Source of the DNA: Dermacoccus nishinomiyaensis
GTDB taxonomy: Bacteria; Actinomycetota; Actinomycetes; Actinomycetales; Dermatophilaceae
Length of the DNA stretch: 64,000 bases
Direction: 5' to 3'
Assembly: GCF_900447535.1 (NCBI RefSeq)
Contig: NZ_UFXX01000001.1
Location: 1,488,001 to 1,552,000, forward strand
Part shown: positions 1 to 8,678 of the stretch, piece after piece
Numbering within the stretch: the first letter of the stretch is position 1
How the letters are laid out: each line of letters begins with the position of its first letter
The notes under the pieces: model-generated
The model's database searches: none
Told to the model about the DNA's origin: nothing
Seen by the model: the letters and a program-made list of their open reading frames with translations, nothing else
Made by a program: the position numbers and the translations under genes

Positions 1-1
1 C

Positions 2-1153
2 CTCGTCGCCGAGGTAGTTCGCGAGCGAGCGCAGGATGCGTTCCTTGCGCTCCTGCGCGCTGAGGCGGAACACCTCGTCGGCCTTCTCGTCGGAGACGAA
101 CCCGACGAGGGTGCCGCGCTCGTCACCGTGGTTGGTGTTGTCGTACACCTCCTGGTTCAGTTCCTCGGCGCCGAACCCGGTGCCCGACAGGCCTTTCTCG
201 CGCCAGAACGGCGTCTCGTACACGGCGTGCACCTTGATGACGAGACCCAACGACTGGTGCTGGTGCATCTGGTGCTGCAGGCGCGGCATCGGCGGTTCAT
301 AGCTGATGCGCGAGTACAGGTTCGGCGGTACGGCGAGGATGACGTCCTTCGCCTCGACGACGAGACCGTCACTGATGACGCCCGCGCCCGCCGCCGCGTC
401 GTCCGCGTTCCAGCGGATGGTGCGCACCGGCTGGCCGAGCTTGACGACGTCGTCGCCGAGCTCGCGCGCCATCCTCTCGGAGACGGACTGCATGCCGCCG
501 ACGACGCGCTTGTCGAGGATGAAGGTGTCGTCGACGAGGTTCGAGAACGACCCGGCGGACGCCGCCATCAGCACCGCCTGCAGCGCGGAGAACGCGTGTG
601 CGGGCTTCGTCAGCATGCCGCCGGCGATGAAGATGCCGATGTTGTCGCACGCCTCCTCGTCGTCGGACTGCTCGCGCAACCAGTGGTGGAAGGAGATCGT
701 GTCGAGTTCGCGCGCCTTGGGGTGCGCCCAGGGCTCCTCGGCGCCGATCTCGGCGGCGAGGTCGTCGAGGATGCCGGTGAGGCGCTCGATCTCGGCCTCG
801 ACTTTCTCCCCGGCGGGGAACATGTCGCCTGTGTAGAGCTCGCGGCGCCCGTCGGGGGCGAGGTAGACGTTCTTGCCCTGGCGGTAGCGAGTGAACGTCT
901 CGAGGCCCAGCTCGTCGAGCAGCGCGATGAGCGCCGTCTGATCGGGTGAGACCCACTGGCCGCCGATCTCGAGGAACGCGCCGTCGATCGTGTCGGACCA
1001 GGTGCGGCCGCCGACGCGGTCGCGTGCCTCGAGGACGACGACGCGCTTGCCGGCCTGCGTGAGGCGGCGGGCGGCCGTCAGCCCGGCGGGGCCCGCCCCG
1101 ACGATGCAGACGTCGGCGTGCAGGGTGGGTCGTTCGGTTTCTACCGTGTTCAT
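2..1153 (-). CDS. Flavin monoamine oxidase (putrescine oxidase-like), C-terminus cut off
   Basis: This is an FAD-dependent amine oxidase that would oxidatively deaminate an amine such as putrescine to the aminoaldehyde, ammonia and hydrogen peroxide. Near the N-terminus the ADP-binding motif VCIVGAGPAGLTAARRL is followed by VVVLEARDRVGGRTWS, the signature of the flavin monoamine oxidase family. About 384 codons are visible and the reading frame runs off the left edge, so the C-terminal FAD-binding part is missing here. The ATG at 1153 has AGAGAG upstream. It is divergent from the TetR gene, with 56 bases between them, and lies beside genes that make putrescine from agmatine, which supports putrescine as substrate. 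The exact amine is inference. Confidence 0.88.
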   Translation of the reverse strand, partial: MNTVETERPTLHADVCIVGAGPAGLTAARRLTQAGKRVVVLEARDRVGGRTWSDTIDGAFLEIGGQWVSPDQTALIALLDELGLETFTRYRQGKNVYLAPDGRRELYTGDMFPAGEKVEAEIERLTGILDDLAAEIGAEEPWAHPKARELDTISFHHWLREQSDDEEACDNIGIFIAGGMLTKPAHAFSALQAVLMAASAGSFSNLVDDTFILDKRVVGGMQSVSERMARELGDDVVKLGQPVRTIRWNADDAAAGAGVISDGLVVEAKDVILAVPPNLYSRISYEPPMPRLQHQMHQHQSLGLVIKVHAVYETPFWREKGLSGTGFGAEELNQEVYDNTNHGDERGTLVGFVSDEKADEVFRLSAQERKERILRSLANYLGDE

Positions 1154-1209
1154 CGGCTCTCTGTTCTTTCTCTTAGACTCAGTGCGGTGATCGATGGCAG
1201 GGGGCGACG

Positions 1210-1872
1210 GTGGTGACGGACGGCGACGCGCGCAGGCGGCGCGGGCGCCCGCAGGCTCCGGTGCTGACGCGGGATCGCATCACGCGGGCGGCCCTGCAGC
1301 TGGCGGAACGCCGCGGCCACCGCGCCCTGACGGTCGATGCACTCGCACGCGATCTCGCGGTGTCGAAGTCGGCGCTCTACAACCATGCCGCCTCGAAGGC
1401 CACGCTGTTCGTGTGGATGCAGGACGCGATCAACGCGACGATCGACACGAGCGCCTTCGCGAGCGCCGACTGGCGTACGGCGATGGCCGCGTGGGCGCGC
1501 TCGTACCGTGAGGCGTACGCGCCCTACCCCCAGCTCGTGCCGCTCATGGCGACGCAACCCATCGCGGACGCCCCGCGCACGGCCGCGATGTACGAGGCCG
1601 TCGCCCGCGGTCTCGTCGCGGGTGGGTGGGACGTCGCGGACGTGCTCAACGTCGTCGTCGCGGTGGAGGCGTTCGTCTTCGGCGCCGCCCTCGACGTCGG
1701 CGCGCCCGCCGACATCTTCGACGCGCGCAGCGCCTCCGACGAGGCTCCGAGCATCGCGAGCGCCGTCAATGCGCGCGCCGCGCGTCACGGGGTGGGGCGC
1801 GAGGCCGCCGACGCGGCGTTCGAACTCGGGCTCGTCGCGCTGCTCGACGGGTTGGCCTCGCGGCGGGGCTGA
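1210..1872 (+). CDS. TetR/AcrR family transcriptional regulator
   Basis: This is a 220-residue one-component repressor-type regulator. Residues 17-65 form the TetR helix-turn-helix region, with TRDRITRAALQLAERRG and LAVSKSALYNHAASKATLF; the rest is a helical ligand-binding domain. The start is one of two adjacent GTG codons (1210 or 1213) behind a G-rich stretch. It is divergent from the amine oxidase and convergent with the permease, whose stop lies only 17 bases away. Its position inside the polyamine cluster suggests that it senses a polyamine or its derivative, which is inference. A possible operator is the AATGA-N7-TCATT dyad at 6993-7009. Confidence 0.88.
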   Translation: MVTDGDARRRRGRPQAPVLTRDRITRAALQLAERRGHRALTVDALARDLAVSKSALYNHAASKATLFVWMQDAINATIDTSAFASADWRTAMAAWARSYREAYAPYPQLVPLMATQPIADAPRTAAMYEAVARGLVAGGWDVADVLNVVVAVEAFVFGAALDVGAPADIFDARSASDEAPSIASAVNARAARHGVGREAADAAFELGLVALLDGLASRRG

Positions 1873-1889
1873 GGGCCCGCCGGCGATCG

Positions 1890-3407
1890 TCATGACGTCG
1901 CCTCGTCGAGGGATGCCGCGGCGTCGCGTCCGCTCCACGTGAGGCCCTCGCGGAAGAACTGCGGGTAGCGCGCTCGCACCGCGAGCATGACGAGCAGCCC
2001 GAGCGCGAGAATGCCGACACCGATGACGAAGACGAGGCCGACGCCGCCGAGCGAGGAGCCGGAGCCGAATGCCGGGTTCCAGCTCTCGACGGTCGTCTCG
2101 AAGAACACGACCGCGAGCGCCACCCCGCCGAGCAGCGGCAGGATCGTGCGCATCAACCGCGCGCGCAGGCCGTGTGCGCGGCGCCTGAAGTACCAGACGC
2201 ACGCGAACGCCGTCACCGCGTAGTAAAAGCACACCATCATGCCGAGCGCCGTGATCGTGTCGTTGAGGACGTTCTGGGAGATGAGGCGCATGACGACGTA
2301 GAACCCGCCGGAGACGAGCGCCGACGTCAGGATGCCGGCCGACGGGGTGCCGCGGCTGAGGTTGAGTCGCTGCAGTGCCGGAGGCAGCGCCTTGTAGTAC
2401 GACATCGCGAACAGGGCGCGCGAGGGGCCGCCCATGGTCGCCTGCAGCGACGAGGCGCTCGAGGAGAGCACCGACAGCGTCAACAGGAACGCGAGCGGGC
2501 CCATGACGGGGCCGGACAGGTTGAGGAAGACGTTCTCCGCGTTGTCGGGGTTGGCGAGGCCGTTGCCGGTGTCGCCGGTGCCCGAGAACATGATCGTCGC
2601 AACGGCGAGCAGGAGGTAGACGGCGAGGACGGACAGGGCCGTGATGGTCGCGCCCCAGCCCGCGGTGCGTCCGCCGCCCTTCGTCTCCTCGCTCAGGGTC
2701 AGGCACAGATCCCAACCCCAGAACAGGAAGATCGACAGGCTCATCGCGGTGCTGAAGGCACCGAAGTCGGTGATCTGCAGCGGGTCGAACCACGACAGGT
2801 CGGCCTGCCCGGCGGGGAAGCCGTGCTCGGCGGCGCGGTAGATCGCCATCCCCGCGTAGACGAGCAGGACGACGAGTTGGAAGCCGAGCAGCACGTATTG
2901 CACCCACTTCGTCGTCTCCACCCCGCGCAGGCACAGCCACGTCGAGATGCCCATGAACGCCAGGCACGTCACGACGTTGACGAGGGTGTTGCCGGCCAGG
3001 TCGGCGAGGTGAGGGCCGGAGAAGACCTGCCCGAGGAAGGCGTAGAAGAAGTCGACGGCCACCCCCGCGAGGTTCGACAGCACGATGATGTTGGCCGCGA
3101 GGAAACCCCAACCGCCCATCCAACCGACGTACGGGCCGAACGCGCGCGATGCCCACGTGAACGTCGTGCCGCTGTCCGGCATCTCGTCGTTCAGCTCCTT
3201 GTAGCCCATCGCGACGAAGAACATCGGGATGAACCCGAGCAACAGGACGGCCGGCACCTGCTTGCCGACCTCGAGGGCCGTCGGGCCAAGACTCGACGTC
3301 ATCGCGTACGCAGGCGCGATCGTGCTGATGCCGATGGCGATGACGGCGAGCAGCCCCAGGCTGCCGCTCTTGAGGCCCTTGTCCTCGATGGGCGCTTCGG
3401 CGGTCAT
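1890..3407 (-). CDS. APC superfamily amino acid/polyamine permease
   Basis: This 505-residue integral membrane transporter has about twelve hydrophobic segments. The first carries the APC consensus GLLAVIAIGISTIAPAYAM, and GSGTTF-like residues appear as PDSGTTFTWASRAFGP in the second/third helix region. It is the last gene of the minus-strand run of aldehyde dehydrogenase, aguB, aguA and permease, and its ATG overlaps the aguA stop (ATGA), so it is translationally coupled. The context suggests uptake of agmatine, putrescine or a related amine; the substrate cannot be read from the sequence. Confidence 0.88.
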   Translation of the reverse strand: MTAEAPIEDKGLKSGSLGLLAVIAIGISTIAPAYAMTSSLGPTALEVGKQVPAVLLLGFIPMFFVAMGYKELNDEMPDSGTTFTWASRAFGPYVGWMGGWGFLAANIIVLSNLAGVAVDFFYAFLGQVFSGPHLADLAGNTLVNVVTCLAFMGISTWLCLRGVETTKWVQYVLLGFQLVVLLVYAGMAIYRAAEHGFPAGQADLSWFDPLQITDFGAFSTAMSLSIFLFWGWDLCLTLSEETKGGGRTAGWGATITALSVLAVYLLLAVATIMFSGTGDTGNGLANPDNAENVFLNLSGPVMGPLAFLLTLSVLSSSASSLQATMGGPSRALFAMSYYKALPPALQRLNLSRGTPSAGILTSALVSGGFYVVMRLISQNVLNDTITALGMMVCFYYAVTAFACVWYFRRRAHGLRARLMRTILPLLGGVALAVVFFETTVESWNPAFGSGSSLGGVGLVFVIGVGILALGLLVMLAVRARYPQFFREGLTWSGRDAAASLDEATS

Positions 3408-4519
3408 CGGTCATCCTCATCGGTCGGGGTCGACGGTTGCTGCTGCGTGATGCAGTGGATGCCGCCGCCGCGCACGAAGATCTCGCGGGCATCGACGGTG
3501 ACGACGCGGCGTCCCGGGTAGGCACGTTCGAGGACGGCGACGGCTGCGGCGTCCGCGCGTGCTGCGGGCGACTCCTCGTCGTCGGCGTCGGCGAATCGGC
3601 AGGCGATGACGCCGCCGTCGACGACGAGGTGGTTGATGTAGCTGAAGTCCACCCAGCCCTCGTCGTCACGCAGTTGTGTGGGCGCGGGGACGCATTCGAC
3701 CCGTAATCGGCGGCCGCATGCGTCGACGGCCTGGGACAGCGTCTCGACGACCTCGGCGCTGATGGCATGGTCGGGGTGGCGCGCGTCCTGCTGGTCGTGG
3801 ACGAGGACGACGCCCGGTTCGCTGAACGTCGCGACGATGTCGACGTGGCCGCGCGTACCGAACTCCTGCGCGTCACGCGTCAGGCCACGATCGAGCCAGA
3901 TGACCTTCTCGACGCCGAGCACGCGACGGAACTCGTCCTCGACGTCGCGCTCGACGAGGCCTGGATTGCGGTGCGGGTCGAGCTGGACGCTGCGCGTCGC
4001 GAGAGCCGTCCCCTCGCCGTCGACATGGAAGCCACCGCCTTCGTTGACGAGCGGGCTCGACACGAGCTGGGCTCCGGCGCGTTGCGCGACGAAGGCGCCG
4101 ACGTCCTCGTCGTGCTTCCACGTCGCCCAGTCCTGAGCGCCCCAGCCGTTGAAGACCCAGTCGACGGCGCCGAGCCGGCCACGGGCGTCGAGGACGAACG
4201 TCGGGCCCATGTCGCGCATCCACGCGTCGTCGAGCGCGGTGGTGACGATGTCGATGCGAGCGCCGTCGCGTGCGTGGCCCGCGAGATGACGTTCGGCGTG
4301 CCCGACGTCGGCAGGGTCGACGACCATCGTCACGGGTTCGAACTCGGCGCACGCTGCCGCCACCGCGGCCCACGCCGCACGCGCGCGTTCGGCGTCCGCG
4401 GGCGTCTCGCCGAGGGTGTAGCCCTGGTGCGGGAAGGCCATCCAGATCCGCTCCTGCGGGCTCCATTCCGCGGGCATGCGCCAGCAGACGGCCTCGTTCG
4501 AGGCGTCGCGCCGAGTCAC
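3404..4519 (-). CDS. aguA: Agmatine deiminase
   Basis: This enzyme hydrolyses agmatine to N-carbamoylputrescine and ammonia. The 371-residue length fits the porphyromonas-type peptidylarginine deiminase/AguA family. Conserved blocks are DDAWMRDMGPTFV (about residues 97-109), NEGGGFHVDGEGT, GHVDIVATF, and the catalytic cysteine in GGGIHCITQQ (Cys356). In many AguA proteins an Asn precedes IHCITQQ; here that position is Gly, a small deviation. The start is GTG and overlaps the aguB stop as GTGA; the stop overlaps the permease ATG. It lies in an operon with aguB and patD-like genes. Confidence 0.93.
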   Translation of the reverse strand: MTRRDASNEAVCWRMPAEWSPQERIWMAFPHQGYTLGETPADAERARAAWAAVAAACAEFEPVTMVVDPADVGHAERHLAGHARDGARIDIVTTALDDAWMRDMGPTFVLDARGRLGAVDWVFNGWGAQDWATWKHDEDVGAFVAQRAGAQLVSSPLVNEGGGFHVDGEGTALATRSVQLDPHRNPGLVERDVEDEFRRVLGVEKVIWLDRGLTRDAQEFGTRGHVDIVATFSEPGVVLVHDQQDARHPDHAISAEVVETLSQAVDACGRRLRVECVPAPTQLRDDEGWVDFSYINHLVVDGGVIACRFADADDEESPAARADAAAVAVLERAYPGRRVVTVDAREIFVRGGGIHCITQQQPSTPTDEDDR

Positions 4520-5490
4520 CGCGCCTGCCCCAACGCGTCGTCGGCGTTGACGGGTTCGACGAGGGCGCCGTACGTCTCGGGACGCCGCGTGCGCAGGAAC
4601 GGGAACAGCTGCAGCCAGTCACGTCGCTGATCGAGATCGACGTCCGCGACGAGCACGGCCGACTCGTCGCGCGGTGCGCGCACGAGGACCCGCCCGTAGG
4701 GGTCGCAGATGAACGAACTGCCGTAGAACGTCAGCGTCCCCTCGTCACCCCAACGGTTCGGCACCATCATGAACAGGCCGTTCGCGATGGCGTTGCCGAC
4801 GATGACCTGCCGCCACAGCGGCTCGGTGTCGAAGTCGGGGAAGCCCGGTTCGGAACCGATCGCCGTCGGATAGACGAGCAGGTCGGCGCCCGCCAGCGAG
4901 TACAGGCGCGCGAGTTCGGGAAACCACTCGTCCCAGCACGTCGGCAACCCGACACGCATTCCGAGCTCTGACGGTTCGTGCACCGGGTAGGGTTCGTCGG
5001 GCTGTGCCGCCCGGAAGTAGTGGTCCTCGTAGTAGCCCTCGGTGACGGGGATGTGCAGCTTGTCGGTCGCGCCGACGCGTGTGCCGTCGGGCGCCATGAG
5101 CACGGCCGTGTTCGTGCCGAGCGAATCACCGACGGCGTCGCGGCGGAACATCGAGGCATGGACGAAGATGCCGTGACGACGCGCCTGCTCCGCGGCGAAA
5201 CGAGCCGTCGGGCCGTCCGCGAGATCTTCGGCGGCCGCGGCGGCGTCACCCTCCGGCAGTGTGTCCGCCGGGTAGCGCATGAGCGACAGCTCGGGCAGCG
5301 CCACGAATCGAGCGCCCTGCGCGGCGGCCGCGGCGATGCCGTCGGCGAGCTCGGCGGCCGTAGAGTCGGCGTCGCCGCGCCAGTGGTGTTGCACGAGGGC
5401 GACCCTGACGGGCTCACGGGCGGGGGCGGCGGCGTCCTCGGCTGTGCGTGACAGGGGTCGCGGCGCCCCGAGCGATGTGATGATGCGCAT
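4516..5490 (-). CDS. aguB: N-carbamoylputrescine amidase (nitrilase superfamily)
   Basis: This enzyme hydrolyses N-carbamoylputrescine to putrescine, carbon dioxide and ammonia. In 324 residues the nitrilase triad is visible as Glu67 (ALPELSL), Lys144 (ATDKLHIP) and Cys185 (PTCWDEWFPE). The block YPTAIGSEPGFPDFDT is characteristic of AguB-type amidases. There is an N-terminal extension of about 27 residues before the core strand VRVALVQHHW. GAGGATCACC precedes the ATG. It sits between the aldehyde dehydrogenase (18 bases upstream) and aguA (overlapping), so all four genes form one transcription unit. Confidence 0.92.
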   Translation of the reverse strand: MRIITSLGAPRPLSRTAEDAAAPAREPVRVALVQHHWRGDADSTAAELADGIAAAAAQGARFVALPELSLMRYPADTLPEGDAAAAAEDLADGPTARFAAEQARRHGIFVHASMFRRDAVGDSLGTNTAVLMAPDGTRVGATDKLHIPVTEGYYEDHYFRAAQPDEPYPVHEPSELGMRVGLPTCWDEWFPELARLYSLAGADLLVYPTAIGSEPGFPDFDTEPLWRQVIVGNAIANGLFMMVPNRWGDEGTLTFYGSSFICDPYGRVLVRAPRDESAVLVADVDLDQRRDWLQLFPFLRTRRPETYGALVEPVNADDALGQAR

Positions 5491-5508
5491 GGTGATCCTC
5501 GCGGCCTC

Positions 5509-6939
5509 TCAGGCGTCCAGGGCGTGCATGACGTGCTTGACGCGGGTGTACTCCTCGACCGAGTACAGCGACAGGTCCTTGCCGTACCCGCTCGACTTGA
5601 ACCCGCCGTGGGGCATCTCCGGGGTGAGCAGCACGTGCGTGTTCACCCAGACGCAGCCGAAGTCGAGGTCGCGGCTGACGCGCATCGCCGTGCCGTGATC
5701 GCTCGTCCACACGCTCGAGGCGAGCGCGTACTCGACGTCGTTGGCGAGCTCGATCGCCTCGGCCTCGTCGGTGAAGGTCTGCACGGTGAGGACGGGGCCG
5801 AAGGTCTCCTGCTGCACGATGTCGTCGTCCTGACGCACACCGTCGACGATGGTCGGCGGGAAGTAGAACCCGTCGCGCTCCATCGGACGGCCGCCGGTGA
5901 GGACGCGCGCGTGCTCGGGCAGCGCGTCAAGCTTGGTCGTGACGTCGGCGAAGTGACGCGCATTGTTGAGCGGGCCGTAGGCGTTCTGCGTCTCGTCGTC
6001 GGCGCCGGTGACGGTGGCCTGCGCAGCTTCGACGAGCAGGCTGACGAGGTCGTCGTGCGCGCCCTGCTCGACGAGGATGCGGGTGACGGCCGTGCAGTCC
6101 TGGCCGGCGTTGAACGTGCCGAACTCGACGAGCGCCTTCGCCGTCGCGGGCAGGTCGGCGTCGGCGAAGACGAGCGCCGGGGCCTTGCCGCCGAGCTCGA
6201 GGTGCGCGCGCTTCAGGCCATCGGCGGCACTGCGCGCGACAGCGCGGCCGGCCCGCACCGAACCGGTAATGGAGACCATGCCGGGCGTGCGGTGCTCGGT
6301 CAGCAGCTGCCCGGTCGAGGCGTCGCCGAGGACGACGTTGACGACCCCGGCCCCGAACACCTCGGTGCACATACGGGCGAGCACGAGCGTCGACTCGGGC
6401 GTCGTATCCGACGGCTTGAGGACGACGGTGTTGCCCGCCGCGAGCGCCGGGCCGAGCTTCCACAACGCCATGAGGATCGGGTAGTTCCAGGGCGTGACCT
6501 GCGCGACGACGCCGACGGGCTCGCGGCGCACGTACGAGGTGTGCCCGCCGAAGTACTCACCGGCGGCCTTGCCCTCGAGCGTGCGCGCCGCGCCGGCGAA
6601 GAAGCGGATGTGGTCGGCTCCCGTCGTCACCTCCTCATCGGCGATCTGCTTCCGCGGCTGACCGGTGTTGCGGTGCTGCGCCTCGACGAGCTCGTCGAGG
6701 TTCGCCTTGAGAGCGTCCGCGAACTTGAGCAGCATGGTCTGACGCTCCCCCGGCGTCGTGCGATTGAAGGTCTTCGCGGCCTTCTGGGCGGCGTCGAACG
6801 CGGCGTTGACGTCCTGGGCGTCACTGATCGGTGACGTCGCGACGACCTGGCCGGTGCTGGGGTCGACGACGTCCAGTCGGCCCTCGCCGTGGGCGTCGAC
6901 GGCCCCGCCGTCGATGACGTTGCGCAGCAGGGTGCTCAT
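5509..6939 (-). CDS. Gamma-aminobutyraldehyde dehydrogenase-like (PatD type)
   Basis: This NAD(P)-dependent aldehyde dehydrogenase of 476 residues probably oxidises 4-aminobutanal (from putrescine) to GABA. The expected residues are Asn152 (TPWNYP), Glu248 (LELGGKAP) and the nucleophile Cys282 in FNAGQDCTAVTR. The AGQDCTA form of the cysteine motif and the length match the E. coli PatD (YdcW) group from memory. An upstream in-frame extension of 40 codons exists, but the ATG at 6939 has GGAGAAG in front and begins with the normal family N-terminus, so it is preferred. It is the first gene of the aguB-aguA-permease operon. Confidence 0.87.
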   Translation of the reverse strand: MSTLLRNVIDGGAVDAHGEGRLDVVDPSTGQVVATSPISDAQDVNAAFDAAQKAAKTFNRTTPGERQTMLLKFADALKANLDELVEAQHRNTGQPRKQIADEEVTTGADHIRFFAGAARTLEGKAAGEYFGGHTSYVRREPVGVVAQVTPWNYPILMALWKLGPALAAGNTVVLKPSDTTPESTLVLARMCTEVFGAGVVNVVLGDASTGQLLTEHRTPGMVSITGSVRAGRAVARSAADGLKRAHLELGGKAPALVFADADLPATAKALVEFGTFNAGQDCTAVTRILVEQGAHDDLVSLLVEAAQATVTGADDETQNAYGPLNNARHFADVTTKLDALPEHARVLTGGRPMERDGFYFPPTIVDGVRQDDDIVQQETFGPVLTVQTFTDEAEAIELANDVEYALASSVWTSDHGTAMRVSRDLDFGCVWVNTHVLLTPEMPHGGFKSSGYGKDLSLYSVEEYTRVKHVMHALDA

Positions 6940-6992
6940 GAGCTTCTCCTCGGATGTCGCGGCGGTAAGCGCTGTGGTGAGCGCCACACTTA

Positions 6993-7009
6993 AATGACTT
7001 TCGTTCATT
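6993..7009. promoter_or_regulatory. Candidate TetR operator upstream of the polyamine operon
   Basis: The sequence shows the inverted half-sites AATGA and TCATT separated by seven bases, in a locally AT-rich stretch about 55-70 bases upstream of the aldehyde dehydrogenase ATG. Spacing and symmetry suit a TetR-type dimer, and the TetR gene at 1210 is the natural candidate. No second copy was seen between that gene and the amine oxidase. Confidence 0.4.
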
Positions 7010-7109
7010 ATTAGCACGCAGGCGGCGCCCACGAAAGCATCTCGGGAGGGGCGCCTCACATGGCGGACACCCTCGACCGACGTGGGCGGCCGACCTCGAG
7101 GCGCGTCAA

Positions 7110-7169
7110 GGCGAGCCGGCCGCGGACCGCCGGAGCGGTCCGTCTGGGCGACTCGTCAGGCGGCTCGCC
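7110..7169 (-). terminator. Nested inverted repeats, possible terminator
   Basis: A 9-base arm GGCGAGCCG at 7110-7118 pairs perfectly with CGGCTCGCC at 7161-7169. Inside it, GGACCGC (7124-7130) pairs with GCGGTCC (7135-7141) around a 4-base loop. The structure lies just beyond the stop of the minus-strand gene at 7188. There is no T-run, as is common for actinobacterial terminators. Confidence 0.45.
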
Positions 7170-7187
7170 AGCCGAGCGCAGCTGAGC

Positions 7188-7670
7188 TCAGCGCAGCGTC
7201 GCGGCCGCTTCGGCATGAGCGGCGACGAGGCGTTCGATCTGGCTGTCGGCGCGCACGATGAGGTCGTCGAGTTCGGCGACGTCGATGCGCGCATCGTTGA
7301 TCGCGAGCACGCGCATGCCCTCCCAGCCGGCCCGCTTGCCACGAACGGCCGCCAGCAGCGCCTCGAGTTCGAGCACGTCGCTCAGCGGCGAGCGGCGCAC
7401 GAAACGGCCGTTGAGTTTCACGCGGCTGACGGTCTCGCCGACGCTCAGCGCGAGCTGCGCGAGCCGCGCCTCACCCACCCCGAGCGCGTCGGCCATGACG
7501 CGCAGGCGTGCGCGGTCCTCGGCGATCTCCTGCGTCAGCGTCGCGAGCACCTTCCGCGTGCGCGCCGAACTCTGCGAGCGCGACGCGCGCTCGAACAGGT
7601 CGAGCCCACCCTTCGATGCGGCCCAGTGATGAGCGACGTAGCTGGTGACGAACTTGTCGCGCGATTCCAT
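7188..7670 (-). CDS. Hypothetical alpha-helical protein
   Basis: This 160-residue protein is not recognised. It is predicted to be almost entirely helical, rich in Ala, Arg and Glu, with no signal peptide or membrane segment. The pattern of four or five amphipathic helices (for example ARTRKVLATLTQEIAEDRAR and IDVAELDDLIVRADSQIERL) resembles a ferritin-like or four-helix bundle in outline, but no metal-binding EXXH pair is evident. GGAGGTC precedes the ATG at 7670. It is divergent from the response regulator at 7820. A link to that neighbour is possible but not shown. Confidence 0.72.
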   Translation of the reverse strand: MESRDKFVTSYVAHHWAASKGGLDLFERASRSQSSARTRKVLATLTQEIAEDRARLRVMADALGVGEARLAQLALSVGETVSRVKLNGRFVRRSPLSDVLELEALLAAVRGKRAGWEGMRVLAINDARIDVAELDDLIVRADSQIERLVAAHAEAAATLR

Positions 7671-7819
7671 GATCGACCTCCTGCAGGTCTGCGAGAACGG
7701 GTGTCACCGTCAGCCTAGGAGGTCACCGTGCGCGCGACCAGCCCGACGCAACACGGTGGATGTCGGAAGTTCGTCATGGTTGATTTCCTTGTGTCGCAAC
7801 ATGTTGGCAAGGTATCCCC

Positions 7820-8515
7820 ATGTCGTCCCACCCGAGCCCGGATGGAGCCGCACACCTCCGTCTGGCGACGGGTGAGGAGTCGAGGGGCACGCCCGCACCC
7901 CGCGCACTGCGCGTCACCCTCGTCGACGACGACGCCCTCGTCATGGCCGGTTTTCAGGCACTGCTCGCGCCCTACGCCGCACGCGTCGAGGCGACGTGCA
8001 GCCGCGGCGTGCCCACCGAACCCACCGACGTCGCGCTCTTCGACTGCTTCGCCGCCCCCGAGCCGGGGTGGGCGACGCTGGCGCGCCTGCGCGACACAGC
8101 CGCCGTCGCGCGCCTCGTCGTCTACACCAACGACCCTCCGCAGGCGCACGTCGGTGCGCTCACCGACTTCGGCGTCGCGGGCGTGCTGACGAAGCACGCG
8201 ACGGCCGACGAGCTCGTCACCGCACTCGAACGCGTCGCCCGCGGCGAGCGCGTCGTCGACCCCGCGTTCCCCGTCGAGCTGGGTGACGACTGGTGGCCCG
8301 GGCGCGCCGAGGGGCTCACCGAGCGAGAGGCGCAGGCCGTCACGCTCATCTGCCGCGGCCTGCCCAACGGCGCGATCGCGCACGAACTCAACGTCTCCCT
8401 CAACACGCTCAAGAGCTACATCCGCTCCGCCTACCGCACCATGGGCGTCGCCTCCCGCAGCGAGGCGGTGCTGTGGGGCGTCGCCCGCGGACTGCACGTC
8501 GACGGCCGGCCCTGA
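7820..8515 (+). CDS. NarL/LuxR-family response regulator
   Basis: This is a 231-residue two-domain regulator. The receiver domain (about residues 30-145) has the acidic pocket LVDDDALV (Asp36-38), the phospho-acceptor Asp75 (VALFDCF), Thr103 (VVYTND) and Lys125 (GVLTKHA), so it looks phosphorylatable. A C-terminal LuxR helix-turn-helix begins at LTEREAQAVTLICRG (about residue 167). No histidine kinase is encoded nearby, so its partner would be elsewhere. The ATG at 7820 has only a weak ribosome site and a start slightly downstream cannot be excluded. It precedes, in the same direction, a related but degenerate regulator fused to a YqcI/YcgG domain. Confidence 0.85.
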   Translation: MSSHPSPDGAAHLRLATGEESRGTPAPRALRVTLVDDDALVMAGFQALLAPYAARVEATCSRGVPTEPTDVALFDCFAAPEPGWATLARLRDTAAVARLVVYTNDPPQAHVGALTDFGVAGVLTKHATADELVTALERVARGERVVDPAFPVELGDDWWPGRAEGLTEREAQAVTLICRGLPNGAIAHELNVSLNTLKSYIRSAYRTMGVASRSEAVLWGVARGLHVDGRP

Positions 8516-8678
8516 CGCGCTCACCACTTTCCAGCATGGCGCCGCGCAACGGCGGTCCATCAGGCAGCCGACGCTTCACCTCCTTGCGGGTGTGGCGCGA
8601 AACACGGTGAGCGACAACACTTCTCATCACCACCGACACCTCACGACCCTTGATCGTCGGATCGCTCGAAGGAGAGCT

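Noticed and set aside
1150-3876. A 908-codon minus-strand frame across the TetR, permease and aguA genes
   Set aside because: It has no recognisable domain and conflicts with well-supported genes in better frames.
4978-5451. A plus-strand ORF of 157 codons opposite aguB
   Set aside because: It is antisense to a gene with a complete catalytic triad and has no ribosome site or recognisable motif.
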